Assembly: GCF_017349075.1 (NCBI RefSeq)
Contig: NZ_JAFMOF010000003.1
Location: 868,001 to 932,000, forward strand
From: Streptomyces triculaminicus
GTDB taxonomy: Bacteria > Actinomycetota > Actinomycetes > Streptomycetales > Streptomycetaceae
Reading direction: 5' to 3'
DNA: 64,000 bases
Shown here: positions 9,048 through 17,644 of the stretch, one piece after another
Layout of the letters: each line of letters opens with the position of its first letter
Numbering within the stretch: position 1 is the first letter of the stretch
Notes under the pieces: generated by a model
Told to the model about the DNA's origin: nothing
What the model saw: the letters and a program-made list of their open reading frames with translations, nothing else
Databases searched by the model: none
Made by a program: the position numbers and the translations under genes

Positions 9048-10193
9048 ATGTCGGATCAGCCAGCTCACGCCCCCTACGACGCCCTGCTGTTGCTCTCCTT
9101 CGGCGGGCCCGAGGGCCCCGAGGACGTCGTCCCGTTCCTGGAGAACGTCACCCGCGGCCGGGGCATCCCCCGGGAGCGGCTGAGGGAGGTCGGGCAGCAC
9201 TACTTCCTCTTCGGCGGCGTCAGCCCGATCAACGACCAGAACCGTGAGCTGCTCGCCGCCCTGCGCGAGGACCTCGCCGCCCACGGCGTGGACCTGCCGG
9301 TCTACTGGGGCAACCGCAACTGGGCGCCCTACCTCACCGACACCCTGCGCGAGATGACCGCCGCCGGGCACCGCCGTGTGCTCACCCTGACCACCAGCGC
9401 GTACGCCTCCTACTCGGGCTGCCGGCAGTACCGCGAGAACCTCGCGGACGCCCTGGCCACCCTGACGGCGGAAGGCCTCACGCCCCCGCGCGTGGACAAG
9501 CTGCGGCACTACTTCAACCACCCCGGCTTCGTCCGCCCCATGGTCGACGCGACGATCGCCGCCCTCGGCCGGCTGCCCGACGACGTGCGGGCCGGCGCCC
9601 GGCTGGCCTTCACCACCCACTCCATCCCCACCTCCGCCGCGGACGCCTCCGGGCCCGCCGAGGGGCACGGCGACGGCGGCGCGTACGTCGCCGAGCACCT
9701 CGACGTCGCCCGGACCGTCGCGGCGGCCGTCCGCGAGGAGACCGGCACCGACAGGCCCTGGGACCTCGTCTACCAGTCGCGCAGCGGCGCCCCGCACATC
9801 CCCTGGCTCGAGCCGGACATCTGCGACCACCTCGAGACCGTGCACGGCGAGGGGGCGCCAGCCGTCGTCATGGTCCCGATCGGCTTCGTCTCGGACCACA
9901 TGGAGGTCACGTACGACCTCGACACCGAAGCCACCGCCAAGGCCGCCGAACTGGGCCTGCCGGTGGCCCGCGCCGCGACCGTCGGAGCCGACCCGCGCTT
10001 CGTGGCCGCCGTGCGCGACCTGGTGCTCGAGCGCGCCGCGAGCGAGCGGGGCGAGCGCCCCGAGCGCTGCGCCCTGGGCGCGCTCGGCCCCAGCCACGAC
10101 CTCTGCCCCGTCGGCTGCTGCCCGGCGCGGGCCCCCCGCCCGGCGGCCGCCGGGGCCGACAGCCCGTACGTCCAAGGAGCGAGCACCTCGTGA
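9048..10193 (+). CDS. hemH: Ferrochelatase (coproporphyrin ferrochelatase type)
   Basis: Inserts Fe2+ into a porphyrin in haem synthesis. Actinobacterial members act on coproporphyrin III (CpfC) in the coproporphyrin-dependent route. The 381-aa protein has LLLSFGGPEGPEDV, the TTHSIP motif with the catalytic His, and VPIGFVSDHMEVTYDLD with the conserved His/Glu. The C-terminal cysteines in CALGALGPSHDLCPVGCC suit the [2Fe-2S] cluster of actinobacterial ferrochelatases. ATG at 9048 was chosen from the family N-terminus; the frame is open upstream. Its stop overlaps the next gene by GTGA, indicating translational coupling with the inositol-phosphatase-like gene. Confidence 0.93.
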   Translation: MSDQPAHAPYDALLLLSFGGPEGPEDVVPFLENVTRGRGIPRERLREVGQHYFLFGGVSPINDQNRELLAALREDLAAHGVDLPVYWGNRNWAPYLTDTLREMTAAGHRRVLTLTTSAYASYSGCRQYRENLADALATLTAEGLTPPRVDKLRHYFNHPGFVRPMVDATIAALGRLPDDVRAGARLAFTTHSIPTSAADASGPAEGHGDGGAYVAEHLDVARTVAAAVREETGTDRPWDLVYQSRSGAPHIPWLEPDICDHLETVHGEGAPAVVMVPIGFVSDHMEVTYDLDTEATAKAAELGLPVARAATVGADPRFVAAVRDLVLERAASERGERPERCALGALGPSHDLCPVGCCPARAPRPAAAGADSPYVQGASTS

Positions 10194-10990
10194 CCGACAC
10201 CCTCAAGGCCGAACTCCTGGCCGTGGCCCTCGAGGCCGCGGACCGGGCCGGCACCCTGCTCAGGGACGGCCGCCCCGCCGACCTGGGCGTGGCCGCGACG
10301 AAGACCAGCCCCATCGACGTCGTCACCGAGATGGACATCGCCGCCGAGAAACTCATCACCGGCATCCTCGCCGAGCGGCGCCCGCACGACGGGATCCTGG
10401 GCGAGGAGGGCGCCAGCGTCGAGGGCACCAGCGGGGTGCGCTGGGTCGTCGACCCCGTGGACGGCACCGTGAACTACCTCTACGGCCTGCCGTCCTGGGC
10501 CGTGTCCGTGGCCGCCGAGATCGACAGCGAGGCGGTCGTGGGGGTCGTCGCGGCGCCGGAGCGCGGCGAGACGTACCGGGCGGTGCGGGGCGAGGGGGCG
10601 TTCCTGGGGGAGCGGCGGCTGAGCGTCCGCCCGGCGCCCGGCCTCGACCAGGCCCTGATCGGCACCGGCTTCGGCTACCTGCAGACCCGGCGGGCCGCCC
10701 AGGCCGAGGTGCTGCGCTCGATGCTGCCGCAGGTGCGCGACATCCGGCGCGGGGGCTCGGCCGCGATCGACCTGTGCGACGTGGCCTGCGGCCGCCTCGA
10801 CGGCTACTACGAGCGGGGGCTCAACCCCTGGGACTTCGCCGCGGGCGCGCTCATCGCGCGCGAGGCGGGCGCCCTCACGGGCGGCCGCCCCGGGCAGCGC
10901 GAGTCGGGCGAGCTGACCGTGGCGGCCCCGCCCGGGCTCTTCGAGCCGCTGCAGGAGCGCCTGGAGGCGCTGGGCGCCTGGCGCGACTAG
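10190..10990 (+). CDS. Inositol monophosphatase family protein
   Basis: Mg2+-dependent phosphatase of the IMPase/FIG superfamily; cytoplasmic. The 266-aa protein has the metal-site motifs GEEG (after HDGIL), WVVDPVDGTVNY and the C-terminal NPWDFAAGALIAREAGA. Substrate could be inositol-1-phosphate, histidinol phosphate or another sugar phosphate; the sequence does not decide. GTG start overlaps the ferrochelatase stop (GTGA). A strong hairpin terminator follows at 11027. Confidence 0.9.
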   Translation: MTDTLKAELLAVALEAADRAGTLLRDGRPADLGVAATKTSPIDVVTEMDIAAEKLITGILAERRPHDGILGEEGASVEGTSGVRWVVDPVDGTVNYLYGLPSWAVSVAAEIDSEAVVGVVAAPERGETYRAVRGEGAFLGERRLSVRPAPGLDQALIGTGFGYLQTRRAAQAEVLRSMLPQVRDIRRGGSAAIDLCDVACGRLDGYYERGLNPWDFAAGALIAREAGALTGGRPGQRESGELTVAAPPGLFEPLQERLEALGAWRD

Positions 10991-11026
10991 GAGGCCGGCC
11001 GGGCCTGCGCATTACCCCCGGACGGC

Positions 11027-11064
11027 GCAGTGCCCCGGTGCCGGAGCCGGCACCGGGGCACTGC
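11027..11064. terminator. Hairpin terminator
   Basis: A perfect 18-bp stem (11027-11044 with 11047-11064) lies between the stop of the inositol-phosphatase-like gene and the convergent 55-aa gene. It probably terminates both. Confidence 0.8.
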
Positions 11065-11075
11065 GGAACGGGGAA

Positions 11076-11243
11076 TCAGGCCGCGTTGACGGGAACGCCG
11101 TGCTCGGCGGCGAGTCGCTGGAGGTCCTCCAGCTCGCCCTGCTCCACCTCGGCAAGGAAGTCGTCGCCGGTGCGGCGGGCGTGGTCGAGGTCGGACCGGG
11201 CGGCTTCTATGCGCTGCAGAAGGCCGGCGGTGAATGCGTCCAT
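11076..11243 (-). CDS. Small conserved hypothetical protein, 55 aa
   Basis: A short gene encoding an acidic, helix-rich protein that begins MDAFTAGLLQRIEAARSDLD and ends HGVPVNAA. Heptad-like spacing (LLQRIEAARSDL, LEDLQRLAAEH) suggests a small coiled coil or helical hairpin. A GAGGGGG site lies 10 bp before ATG and codon use is Streptomyces-like. The convergent terminator sits right after the stop. I do not recognise a named family; Streptomyces have a small ORF at this place beside cutRS. It is divergent from cutR. Confidence 0.7.
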   Translation of the reverse strand: MDAFTAGLLQRIEAARSDLDHARRTGDDFLAEVEQGELEDLQRLAAEHGVPVNAA

Positions 11244-11541
11244 GGTGGTGCGCCCCCTCGTCGTGGGTCGGCGGCACGGGGGTGTGCCACGGCGAAACGA
11301 TCACGCGCAGGGTGGTGCGCGTACGCCAAGGCGTACGGAGAAGCGTGATCGCGGGTGTGCAGACGTCTTCCCCACCCTCGTCGCGGCGGAAACCTTCGAG
11401 CGCGGAGTAATCCGGAATCCCTTCCCCGGCCGGCCTCCGGATACCCCTTACGGCCGGTTTATCGACATCCGAGGCAGGATGGAGTGACCCACCGGGGTCA
11501 TCGAGGCTGCCCGTCAGGGCTCAAAGGGAAGGACCAACGCC
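11244..11541. promoter_or_regulatory. Divergent promoter region with nested inverted repeats upstream of cutR
   Basis: This 298-bp gap holds a nested dyad: outer arms CGATCACGC (11298-11306) and GCGTGATCG (11343-11351) enclose an inner hairpin GTACGCC/GGCGTAC (11321-11336). The rest is typical intergenic sequence. AAAGGGAAGGACC just before 11542 is the cutR ribosome binding site. Confidence 0.45.
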
Positions 11542-12193
11542 GTGCGCGTACTCGTCGTCGAGGACGAGCAGCTGCTCGCAGACGCCGTCGCCACCGGACT
11601 GCGCCGGGAGGCCATGGCCGTCGACGTCGTGTACGACGGGGCGGCCGCCCTGGAGCGCATCGCCGTCAACGACTACGACGTCATCGTCCTCGACCGGGAC
11701 CTCCCGCTCGTCCACGGCGACGACGTCTGCCGCAAGGTCGTCGAGCTCGGCATCCCCACCCGCGTGCTGATGCTGACCGCCTCCGGCGACGTCAGCGACC
11801 GCGTGGAGGGCCTGGAGATCGGCGCCGACGACTACCTCCCCAAGCCGTTCGCGTTCAGCGAGCTGACCGCGCGCGTGCGGGCGCTGGGCCGGCGTACGAC
11901 CGTCGCCCTGCCGCCCGTCCTGGAGCGGGCCGGCATCAAGCTCGACCCCAACCGGCGCGAGGTCTTCCGCGACGGACGCGAGGTCCAGCTGGCACCCAAG
12001 GAGTTCGCGGTGCTGGAGGTGCTCATGCGCAGCGAGGGAGCCGTGGTGTCGGCCGAGCAGCTGCTGGAGAAGGCCTGGGACGAGAACACCGACCCGTTCA
12101 CCAACGTCGTCCGGGTCACTGTCATGACGCTGCGACGCAAGCTGGGGGAGCCCCGTGATCGTCACCGTGCCGGGCTCCGGATACCGGATCTGA
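11542..12193 (+). pseudogene. cutR: Response regulator CutR, frameshifted near its 3' end
   Basis: OmpR-type regulator of the CutR/CutS two-component pair, which is linked to copper and secretion stress in S. lividans and S. coelicolor. The receiver domain (1-115) has phospho-acceptor Asp51 (DVIVLDRDLPL) and Lys in YLPKPFAF. The winged-helix DNA-binding domain follows (RRKLGEP). Reading frame 1 runs past the expected end into unrelated sequence. Frame 2 supplies the missing C-terminus VIVTVPGSGYRI and a stop at 12191. The break is at the CCCC run 12151-12154; restoring two bases gives GEPPVIVTVPGSGYRI and a 217-aa protein. Either a sequencing indel or a real mutation altering the last 14 residues, part of the wing. 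Confidence 0.85.
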
Positions 12194-12199
12194 TCACCG

Positions 12200-13468
12200 A
12201 TGTCCTCCCCCGCCACCCCCACGCCCCCCGCCCCGCCGGCCCCACCGGCACCGCCCAAGCCCACCTGGGATCCCCGGCAGCCGGTCGTACGCCCCTTCCC
12301 GTGGCTGCGGCCGACCATCCGCATAAGGCTCACCCTGCTCTACGGCGGGATGTTCCTGATGGCCGGCGTGCTGCTGCTGACGATCATCTACCTGCTGGCC
12401 GCCAACGCGCTGAGCGTGGGCAGCGAGCCGCTGATCAGACTGATAGACGGCAGCAAGGTCACCGTGACCGGCTCCACCTGCCCCCAGCTGAAGTCCCCCG
12501 GCCTGACCGCCGACGATGCCAACCGCATCCTCGAGACCTGCATGCAGCACCAGCGCGCCATGGCCCTAGAGTCCCTGCTGCGCCGCTCCCTGCTGGCCCT
12601 CCTCGGCCTCGCCGTCATCGCCTTCGCCTTCGGCTACGCCATGGCCGGCCGGGTCCTCTCGCCGCTGGGCAAGATCACCCGGACCGCCCGCCGGGTGGCC
12701 GGCACGGACCTGACCCGGCGCATCGAACTGGGCGGGCCGGACGACGAGTTGAAGGAGCTGTCCGACACCTTCGACGAGATGCTGGACCGGCTCGAGCGGG
12801 CCTTCACCGCCCAGCAGCGGTTCGTGGCCAACGCCTCGCACGAGCTGCGCACGCCGTTGGCGATCAACCGCACGCTGCTCGAGGTCAGCCTCTCCGACCC
12901 CGCCGCCTCCCCGGAGCTGCAGCAGCTGGGCAAGACGCTGCTGGCCACCAACGAGCGCAGCGAGCAGCTCGTGGAGGGCCTGCTGCTGCTCGCCCGCAGC
13001 GACAACGAGATCGTGGACCGCAAGCCCGTGGACCTCGCCGAGGTGGCCTCCCAGGCCCTCGACCAGGCCCGTACGGAGGCCCAGGCCAAGGGCGTGGAGC
13101 TGCGCGGCACCCGGCAGCCCGCCGTCGTCCAGGGCAACGGCGTGCTGCTGGAGCGGATCGCGCTGAACCTGGTGCAGAACGCGGTGCGCTACAACTCCCC
13201 GGACGGCTGGGTGGAGGTCACGACCCTGACCCGGCCCGGGCAGGCCGTGCTGGTGGTGGAGAACACCGGCCCGGTGGTCCCGGCCTACGAGGTGGACAAC
13301 ATCTTCGAGCCCTTCCGCCGGCTGCGCACGGAGCGCACGCGCAGCGACAAGGGCGTCGGGCTGGGCCTGTCGATCGTGCGCTCGGTGGCCCGCGCGCACG
13401 GCGGACGGATCACCGCGGAACCCCGTGAGGGGGGCGGCCTGGTCATGCGGGTCGTGCTGCCCGCCTGA
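12200..13468 (+). CDS. cutS: Sensor histidine kinase CutS
   Basis: Membrane sensor kinase, partner of CutR. The 422-aa protein has a Pro-rich N-terminus, TM1 (about 44-67), a short extracytoplasmic loop containing two cysteines (STCPQL, LETCMQ) and TM2 (about 120-142). A HAMP domain (143-196) precedes the HisKA motif FVANASHELRTPLAINR with His214. The catalytic ATPase domain has NAVRYNSP, VVENTGPVV and KGVGLGLSIV. The paired Cys in the sensing loop suits redox or disulfide-stress sensing, as proposed for CutS. ATG lies 6 bp after the restored cutR stop, so the two are one operon. A 400-bp gap follows. Confidence 0.92.
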   Translation: MSSPATPTPPAPPAPPAPPKPTWDPRQPVVRPFPWLRPTIRIRLTLLYGGMFLMAGVLLLTIIYLLAANALSVGSEPLIRLIDGSKVTVTGSTCPQLKSPGLTADDANRILETCMQHQRAMALESLLRRSLLALLGLAVIAFAFGYAMAGRVLSPLGKITRTARRVAGTDLTRRIELGGPDDELKELSDTFDEMLDRLERAFTAQQRFVANASHELRTPLAINRTLLEVSLSDPAASPELQQLGKTLLATNERSEQLVEGLLLLARSDNEIVDRKPVDLAEVASQALDQARTEAQAKGVELRGTRQPAVVQGNGVLLERIALNLVQNAVRYNSPDGWVEVTTLTRPGQAVLVVENTGPVVPAYEVDNIFEPFRRLRTERTRSDKGVGLGLSIVRSVARAHGGRITAEPREGGGLVMRVVLPA

Positions 13469-13875
13469 CCCGCGTCGCGGAGTCTGAGAGAATAGGGCGG
13501 CCATCGGTTCGCTTTGGGCGGAATTTTCCCGTTCCGACCGTCACCGTGGCTGTGTGTGTTCAGTCACATGCGCAGACTTCAAGCCATCTACTCTCCGTAG
13601 TCGGAACCGGCCGGGAGACGCCTGAAAAATGGGGGTTTCCGGGGGTCCTGATCACGGGAAGTACACGGGATGGCATGGCCGCACACGGTTTTCGGACCGT
13701 GTACGGTCCCCATCGCCACCCATCCCGATCACCTCTTCAGGTGTGCGGTTGGGTGTCGATTGAGTAACAGACCTTGATGTGAGGCAAAATCTCCGCCTCG
13801 GGTCGGGCACAAGTCCGGCCTCTCACGCGTTACGTGCGCTGGAGACACCGCAGACACCCAGAGGGGGAGAGCGAC
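13469..13875. promoter_or_regulatory. Intergenic region cutS / DUF4193 gene
   Basis: A 407-bp non-coding stretch. It contains a 7-bp hairpin ACACGGT/ACCGTGT (13683-13702) that may end cutS transcription. An AT-richer zone (13750-13795, around GATTGAGTAACAGACC) probably holds the promoter for the DUF4193 gene. AGAGGGGGAGAG is its ribosome binding site. No gene was seen on either strand. Confidence 0.4.
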
Positions 13876-14172
13876 ATGGCAACGGACTACGACACCCCAC
13901 GTAAGACCGACGATGACGTCAATGAGGACAGCATCGAGGAACTGAAGTCCCGGCGGAACGACAAGTCCGCTTCGAGCGTCGACGTGGACGACTTCGAGGC
14001 GGCCGAGGGCATGGAGCTGCCCGGCGCGGACCTCTCGAACGAGGAGCTCGCCGTACGGGTCCTGCCCAAGCAGGCCGACGAGTTCACGTGCATGAGCTGC
14101 TTCCTCGTGCACCACCGCAGCCAGCTGGCCGGTGAGAAGAACGGCCAGCCGATCTGCCGCGACTGCGAGTGA
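13876..14172 (+). CDS. DUF4193 zinc-ribbon protein
   Basis: A 98-aa acidic protein of the actinobacterial DUF4193 family. A disordered charged N-terminus (1-60) is followed by LPKQADEFTCMSCFLVHHRSQ and a terminal ICRDCE, giving two CxxC pairs for one Zn. These proteins are abundant and conserved in actinomycetes, but their function is not established; they resemble the RNA-polymerase-interacting small zinc-ribbon class. ATG at 13876 follows a very strong GAGGGGGAGAG site, suggesting high expression. The next gene starts 14 bp downstream. Confidence 0.9.
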   Translation: MATDYDTPRKTDDDVNEDSIEELKSRRNDKSASSVDVDDFEAAEGMELPGADLSNEELAVRVLPKQADEFTCMSCFLVHHRSQLAGEKNGQPICRDCE

Positions 14173-14186
14173 GGCGAGGGTCTGCC

Positions 14187-14999
14187 ATGGCAGGCTCGAC
14201 CCCGTTCCGGAAGCGGCGCTCCCGGCAGCCCGGGCTGACCACCGGGCCGGCCGCGGACGCACCCGGCGACATGGTCGACGCGAACGTCGAGCGAGGCCGT
14301 GCGGCCTCGCTCGCCGCCGCGGTCGTCGGCCGTAGCGCCGAGACGGCGAGGCGGGGCGGCCGGGGGGCGAGGGCGGGACTGACCGCCGTCGTCGACCGGA
14401 TCATCATCAACGCCCCGCGCGTCCCCGTGCGGGACCTCGCCACCCTCCGCGCCCAGTTCCCCGGCCTCGGCCCGGAACAGATCGCGGACAAGCTGGTGGC
14501 CGGTGCCGCGTACGGCACCTCCACCGTCGGCGCGAGCGTCGGTGCGGCGGCCATGCTGCCCGTACCGCCCGCCATGCCCGCCGAGCTCGCGGCGGAGATC
14601 GTCGGCGTCGCCGCCGTGGAGTTCAAGCTCATCGCCGAGCTCCACGAGCTCTACGGCGTGCGGGCGCCCGGGAACGCCCGCCAGCGGGCCATGGCGTACC
14701 TCGGCGCCTGGGCCGACGAGCGGGGCATCGACGTGATGTCCCCCCTGAGCGTCAACGCGGCCCTCGGCGTCCAGCTCAAGCGTGAGCTGCGCCAGCAGAT
14801 CCTCAGGCGCTCGTTCCGCAACCTGCCGAACCTCGCGCCCTTCATGATCGGCGCCGCCGTCGGCGCCGCGATGAACCGCCGCGACACCAAGCGGGTCGCC
14901 GGCAAGGTGCGCAAGGACCTGCGGACCCGCCAGGTGCCCTGGCACGAGCTGCCCACCGCCCCCTCCGGGCCGCCGGAGCAGGGCCTGGGCCTGGCCTAG
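14187..14999 (+). CDS. Conserved hypothetical protein, EcsC-like
   Basis: A 270-aa protein with a basic N-terminus (residues 1-30) and a long helical body. Ala/Gly-rich hydrophobic stretches include LVAGAAYGTSTVGASVGAAA (about 110-130) and FMIGAAVGAAMNRRDTKRVAGKVRKDLR (about 225-250). The pattern of two glycine-rich segments and a C-terminal VxxxxxxDLRxR resembles EcsC-family membrane-associated proteins; this is an inference. ATG was chosen over an upstream GTG because it is 14 bp after the DUF4193 stop with GGCGAGGG before it. Probably cotranscribed with DUF4193 and convergent with DUF3093. Confidence 0.65.
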   Translation: MAGSTPFRKRRSRQPGLTTGPAADAPGDMVDANVERGRAASLAAAVVGRSAETARRGGRGARAGLTAVVDRIIINAPRVPVRDLATLRAQFPGLGPEQIADKLVAGAAYGTSTVGASVGAAAMLPVPPAMPAELAAEIVGVAAVEFKLIAELHELYGVRAPGNARQRAMAYLGAWADERGIDVMSPLSVNAALGVQLKRELRQQILRRSFRNLPNLAPFMIGAAVGAAMNRRDTKRVAGKVRKDLRTRQVPWHELPTAPSGPPEQGLGLA

Positions 15000-15002
15000 G
15001 CC

Positions 15003-15446
15003 CTACGCCCGAACGGCGGCGAGAGCGGCCGCCAGGCGCTCGGGGGAGCGGGTGGAGAGGTAGAGGTAGGGGGTGGGGTCCGCCGGGTCCGTGACCTCGA
15101 TCCGCAGCGCCGTGGGCACATAGCCGCGCAGCAGCATGAACGCCCGGGTGTCGGCCTTGTGCGTACGCCAGGCACGGGCCTCCTCCGCGTCCAGCACCTC
15201 GGGCTCGCCCAGCGCCTCCACCGGAATCCGCGCGTCCCCGGCGATGAGCGCGCCGCCCACCACCCGGATCCGCACCGAGCCGTACGAACTGACCGCCACC
15301 GCCGTGAGCGCCCCGCCGCCGATGAGGCCGCAGAGCATCGGCAGCGTGCCCAGCGGCAGCAGGATCAGTGCCATGGCGATCCCGGCGAGAACCGCGATGA
15401 ACCACCAGGAACGGGGCGCGGTCAGGCGTTCTTCGTAAGGCTGCAT
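15003..15446 (-). CDS. DUF3093 membrane protein
   Basis: A 147-aa actinobacterial DUF3093 protein. It starts MQPYEERLTAPRSWW, has two transmembrane helices (about 16-58), then a small C-terminal beta domain with VRIRVVGGALIAGDARIPVE and an RGYVPTALRIEVTDPADPTPYLY strand pair. Function is unknown; in actinobacteria it is typically next to dut and DUF4193. The TM arrangement resembles bacterial PH-like membrane proteins. It is divergent from the PaaI thioesterase with only 59 bp between starts, so promoters overlap. Confidence 0.85.
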   Translation of the reverse strand: MQPYEERLTAPRSWWFIAVLAGIAMALILLPLGTLPMLCGLIGGGALTAVAVSSYGSVRIRVVGGALIAGDARIPVEALGEPEVLDAEEARAWRTHKADTRAFMLLRGYVPTALRIEVTDPADPTPYLYLSTRSPERLAAALAAVRA

Positions 15447-15505
15447 ACGCACAAGCTTGGCACGGGCGGGACCGGGTGCCGCCGTCGCGGGTAAGGTCAG
15501 CCCCT

Positions 15506-16090
15506 GTGAGTGGACGAACGACAGCGGCGACACCGCCGCCCGGCGCCGCGCCTCCGGCGCGGCACCCCGAAGCCCCGGCACCCGGCGAGATCATCGGGTC
15601 GCACTACGAGTACTGCTTCGGCTGCGGCGGTGGAGTGGCCCATGGCCTGCACCTTCAGACGCGGGCCGGCGAGGGCGTCAGCGTCACCGCCGAGTTCCAG
15701 GTCAAGGAGGCCCACCAGGGCGCTCCCGGGCTGGCGCACGGCGGAGTGCTGGCCACGGCCCTGGACGAGACGCTGGGCGGCCTGGGCTGGCTGCTGAGGG
15801 TCATCGCCGTCACCGGCCGGCTGGAGACGGACTTCGTCCGCCCGGTGCCGGTGGGCGCGGTGCTCCACCTCGAGGCCGAGGTCGTCGCGGTGGCGGGACG
15901 CAAGATCTTCTGCACCGCCACGGGCCGCATCGGCGCCCCCGACGGGCCGGTCGCCGTGCGCGCGGACGCGCTGTTCATCGAGGTCAAGATCGACCACTTC
16001 ATCGAGAACGGCCGCAAGCAGGAGATCCAGGCCGTCCTCGCCGACCCCGACCAGGTGAAGGTCGCCCGAGCCTTCGAGGTGAACCCGTGA
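15506..16090 (+). CDS. PaaI family (hotdog) thioesterase
   Basis: Predicted acyl-CoA thioesterase of the hotdog fold; cytoplasmic. The 194-aa protein has a Pro-rich N-terminal tail (1-30), then CFGCGGGVAHGLHL and the PaaI signature AHGGVLATALDETLGG, whose Asp/Glu and backbone form the active site. The substrate is unknown. GTG at 15506 follows TAAGGT by 8 bp with no Shine-Dalgarno, suggesting a leaderless mRNA. dut lies 88 bp downstream on the same strand, and the DUF3093 gene is divergent. Confidence 0.85.
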   Translation: MSGRTTAATPPPGAAPPARHPEAPAPGEIIGSHYEYCFGCGGGVAHGLHLQTRAGEGVSVTAEFQVKEAHQGAPGLAHGGVLATALDETLGGLGWLLRVIAVTGRLETDFVRPVPVGAVLHLEAEVVAVAGRKIFCTATGRIGAPDGPVAVRADALFIEVKIDHFIENGRKQEIQAVLADPDQVKVARAFEVNP

Positions 16091-16178
16091 GCGGCGCACG
16101 CGAGGCCTCCGGGCCGCAGTCGGCGTACGAGCCGCACGTTCGCCTCGCGGGCGGAGAAGCGAACAGGAGCAAGCACTG

Positions 16179-16676
16179 ATGCGTCCGCCCGTCGACGTCC
16201 TCATCCGCCGGGTCGACCCCGAGGTGCCCCTTCCCTCGTACGGTCACCCCGGCGACGCCGGGTGCGATCTGGTCACCACCGAGGCCGCCGAGCTCGCTCC
16301 CGGTGAGCGGCTGGTGCTGCCCACCGGCATCTCGATCGCGCTGCCCGACGGGTACGCCGCGTTCGTCCATCCCCGTTCGGGCCTCGCCGCCCGCTGCGGG
16401 GTGTCCATGGTCAATGCCCCGGGCACCATCGATGCCGGGTACCGTGGAGAGATCAAGGTGATTGTGGTCAATCTGGACCCGCGCGAGAGCGTCCGGTTCG
16501 AGAGGTTCGACCGCGTCGCCCAGTTGGTAGTCCAGCAGGTCGAGAAGGTCCGCTTCCACGAGGTGGCGGAGCTTCCCGGCTCGGCACGGGCCGAAGGGGG
16601 CTTCGGGTCCACCGGTGGCCACGCTGCCGTGGGGAATGGATTCGCTTCGGTCGCCAGCGACCGGGAAGGACAGTGA
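16179..16676 (+). CDS. dut: Deoxyuridine 5'-triphosphate nucleotidohydrolase
   Basis: Hydrolyses dUTP to dUMP and PPi, keeping uracil out of DNA and supplying dTMP synthesis; trimeric, cytoplasmic. The 165-aa protein shows all five motifs: DAGCDL (26-31), HPRSGLA, GTIDAGYRGEI with the catalytic Asp, RVAQLV, and GGFGSTGG near the C-terminus. ATG has AGGAGCAAGC before it. The DUF3710 gene begins 2 bp after the stop, so the two are coupled. Thymidine kinase lies 15 kb upstream. Confidence 0.96.
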   Translation: MRPPVDVLIRRVDPEVPLPSYGHPGDAGCDLVTTEAAELAPGERLVLPTGISIALPDGYAAFVHPRSGLAARCGVSMVNAPGTIDAGYRGEIKVIVVNLDPRESVRFERFDRVAQLVVQQVEKVRFHEVAELPGSARAEGGFGSTGGHAAVGNGFASVASDREGQ

Positions 16677-16677
16677 C

Positions 16678-17463
16678 GTGTTCGGTCGTCGCCGCAAGCG
16701 CAGCGAGGACGTCGTCGAGAGTGCCGACCGCCTCGACGACGTGACCTCCGATGAGTCGGTGGGGGACGCCCCCGCCGACGAGGACGCATATGCCACCGCG
16801 GCCGCGAGCCGGATCCGGCTGGAGCCGGAGCCGCGCCCCGACGGGCCGTGGGACATCTCCGAGGTCAGGGAGCCCGGCGACGGGCGCGTGGACCTCGGCG
16901 GGCTGTTCGTGCCGGGTGTCGAGGGCATGGAGCTGAGGGTCGAGGTCGCCGGTGACGCGATCGTCGCCGCGACCGTGGTGCTGCGCGACAGCGCCGTGCA
17001 GCTCCAGGCGTTCGCCGCTCCCAAGCGCGAGGGCATCTGGCACGAGGTCCGGGAAGAGATCGCCGGCGGCATCACCCAGCAGGGCGGTGTCGTGGACGAG
17101 GTCGAGGGGCCGCTCGGCTGGGAGCTGCGGGCCCAGGTGCCCGTGGCGCTGCCGGACGGCACCCAGGGCGTACAGCTGGTGCGCTTCGTCGGCTGCGACG
17201 GGCCGCGCTGGTTCCTGCGCGGTGTGATCTCGGGCCAGGGCGCGGTGCAGCCGCAGACCGCCGGGCTGCTGGAGCAGATCTTCCGCGACACCGTCGTGGT
17301 GCGCGGCGATTCGCCGATGGCGCCCCGCGACCCGATCGTGCTGAAGCTGCCGGAGGACGCCCAGATGGTGGCCGAGGGCCTGCAGCAGGAGGAGCAGGGT
17401 TCGCGCTTCGCGGGCGGCGTCGACCGCCTCAACCGCGGCCCGGAGACCACCGAGGTGCGCTGA
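16678..17463 (+). CDS. DUF3710 protein
   Basis: A 261-aa actinobacterial DUF3710 protein, next to dut as in most actinomycetes. A charged N-terminus (FGRRRKRSEDVVES) and acidic linker precede a compact domain (about 55-235) with GPWDISEV, RVDLGGLFVP, VQLQAFAAPKREGIWHEVREEI and DPIVLKLPEDA. Function is not established. The GTG start is 2 bp after dut with GGGAAGGAC before it. A strong terminator follows, so dut-DUF3710 end here. Confidence 0.88.
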   Translation: MFGRRRKRSEDVVESADRLDDVTSDESVGDAPADEDAYATAAASRIRLEPEPRPDGPWDISEVREPGDGRVDLGGLFVPGVEGMELRVEVAGDAIVAATVVLRDSAVQLQAFAAPKREGIWHEVREEIAGGITQQGGVVDEVEGPLGWELRAQVPVALPDGTQGVQLVRFVGCDGPRWFLRGVISGQGAVQPQTAGLLEQIFRDTVVVRGDSPMAPRDPIVLKLPEDAQMVAEGLQQEEQGSRFAGGVDRLNRGPETTEVR

Positions 17464-17522
17464 CCCACCCGCCCGGTCACCAGGCGGCCAACCGGCCGCC
17501 GGGCGGCCGGAATCTGCCGTTT

Positions 17523-17561
17523 CGCTGGGCCGGAACCCCGTACAGGGGTTCCGGCCCAGCG
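17523..17561 (+). terminator. Intrinsic terminator after dut-DUF3710
   Basis: A perfect 17-bp stem (17523-17539 with 17545-17561), 5-nt loop, followed by GCGTTTT. The T-tract makes this the most classical rho-independent terminator in the window. Confidence 0.85.
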
Positions 17562-17644
17562 GCGTTTTCGCAGGTCCGGGCGGCGTGCGTATGGATCCCG
17601 TCAAGGGGGCGCTAATGGCCGTAAGGGAGGCGTCAACGGACCTC

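Noticed and set aside
7662..10175. An 837-aa version of the MFS protein
   Set aside because: The first 424 residues are antisense of ferrochelatase and inositol-phosphatase genes with no membrane segments; the TTG at 8903 fits the family start.
11542..13428. A 628-aa response regulator with a long unknown C-terminus
   Set aside because: Everything after residue 204 is the cutS gene read in the wrong frame; the native CutR end is found one frame over.
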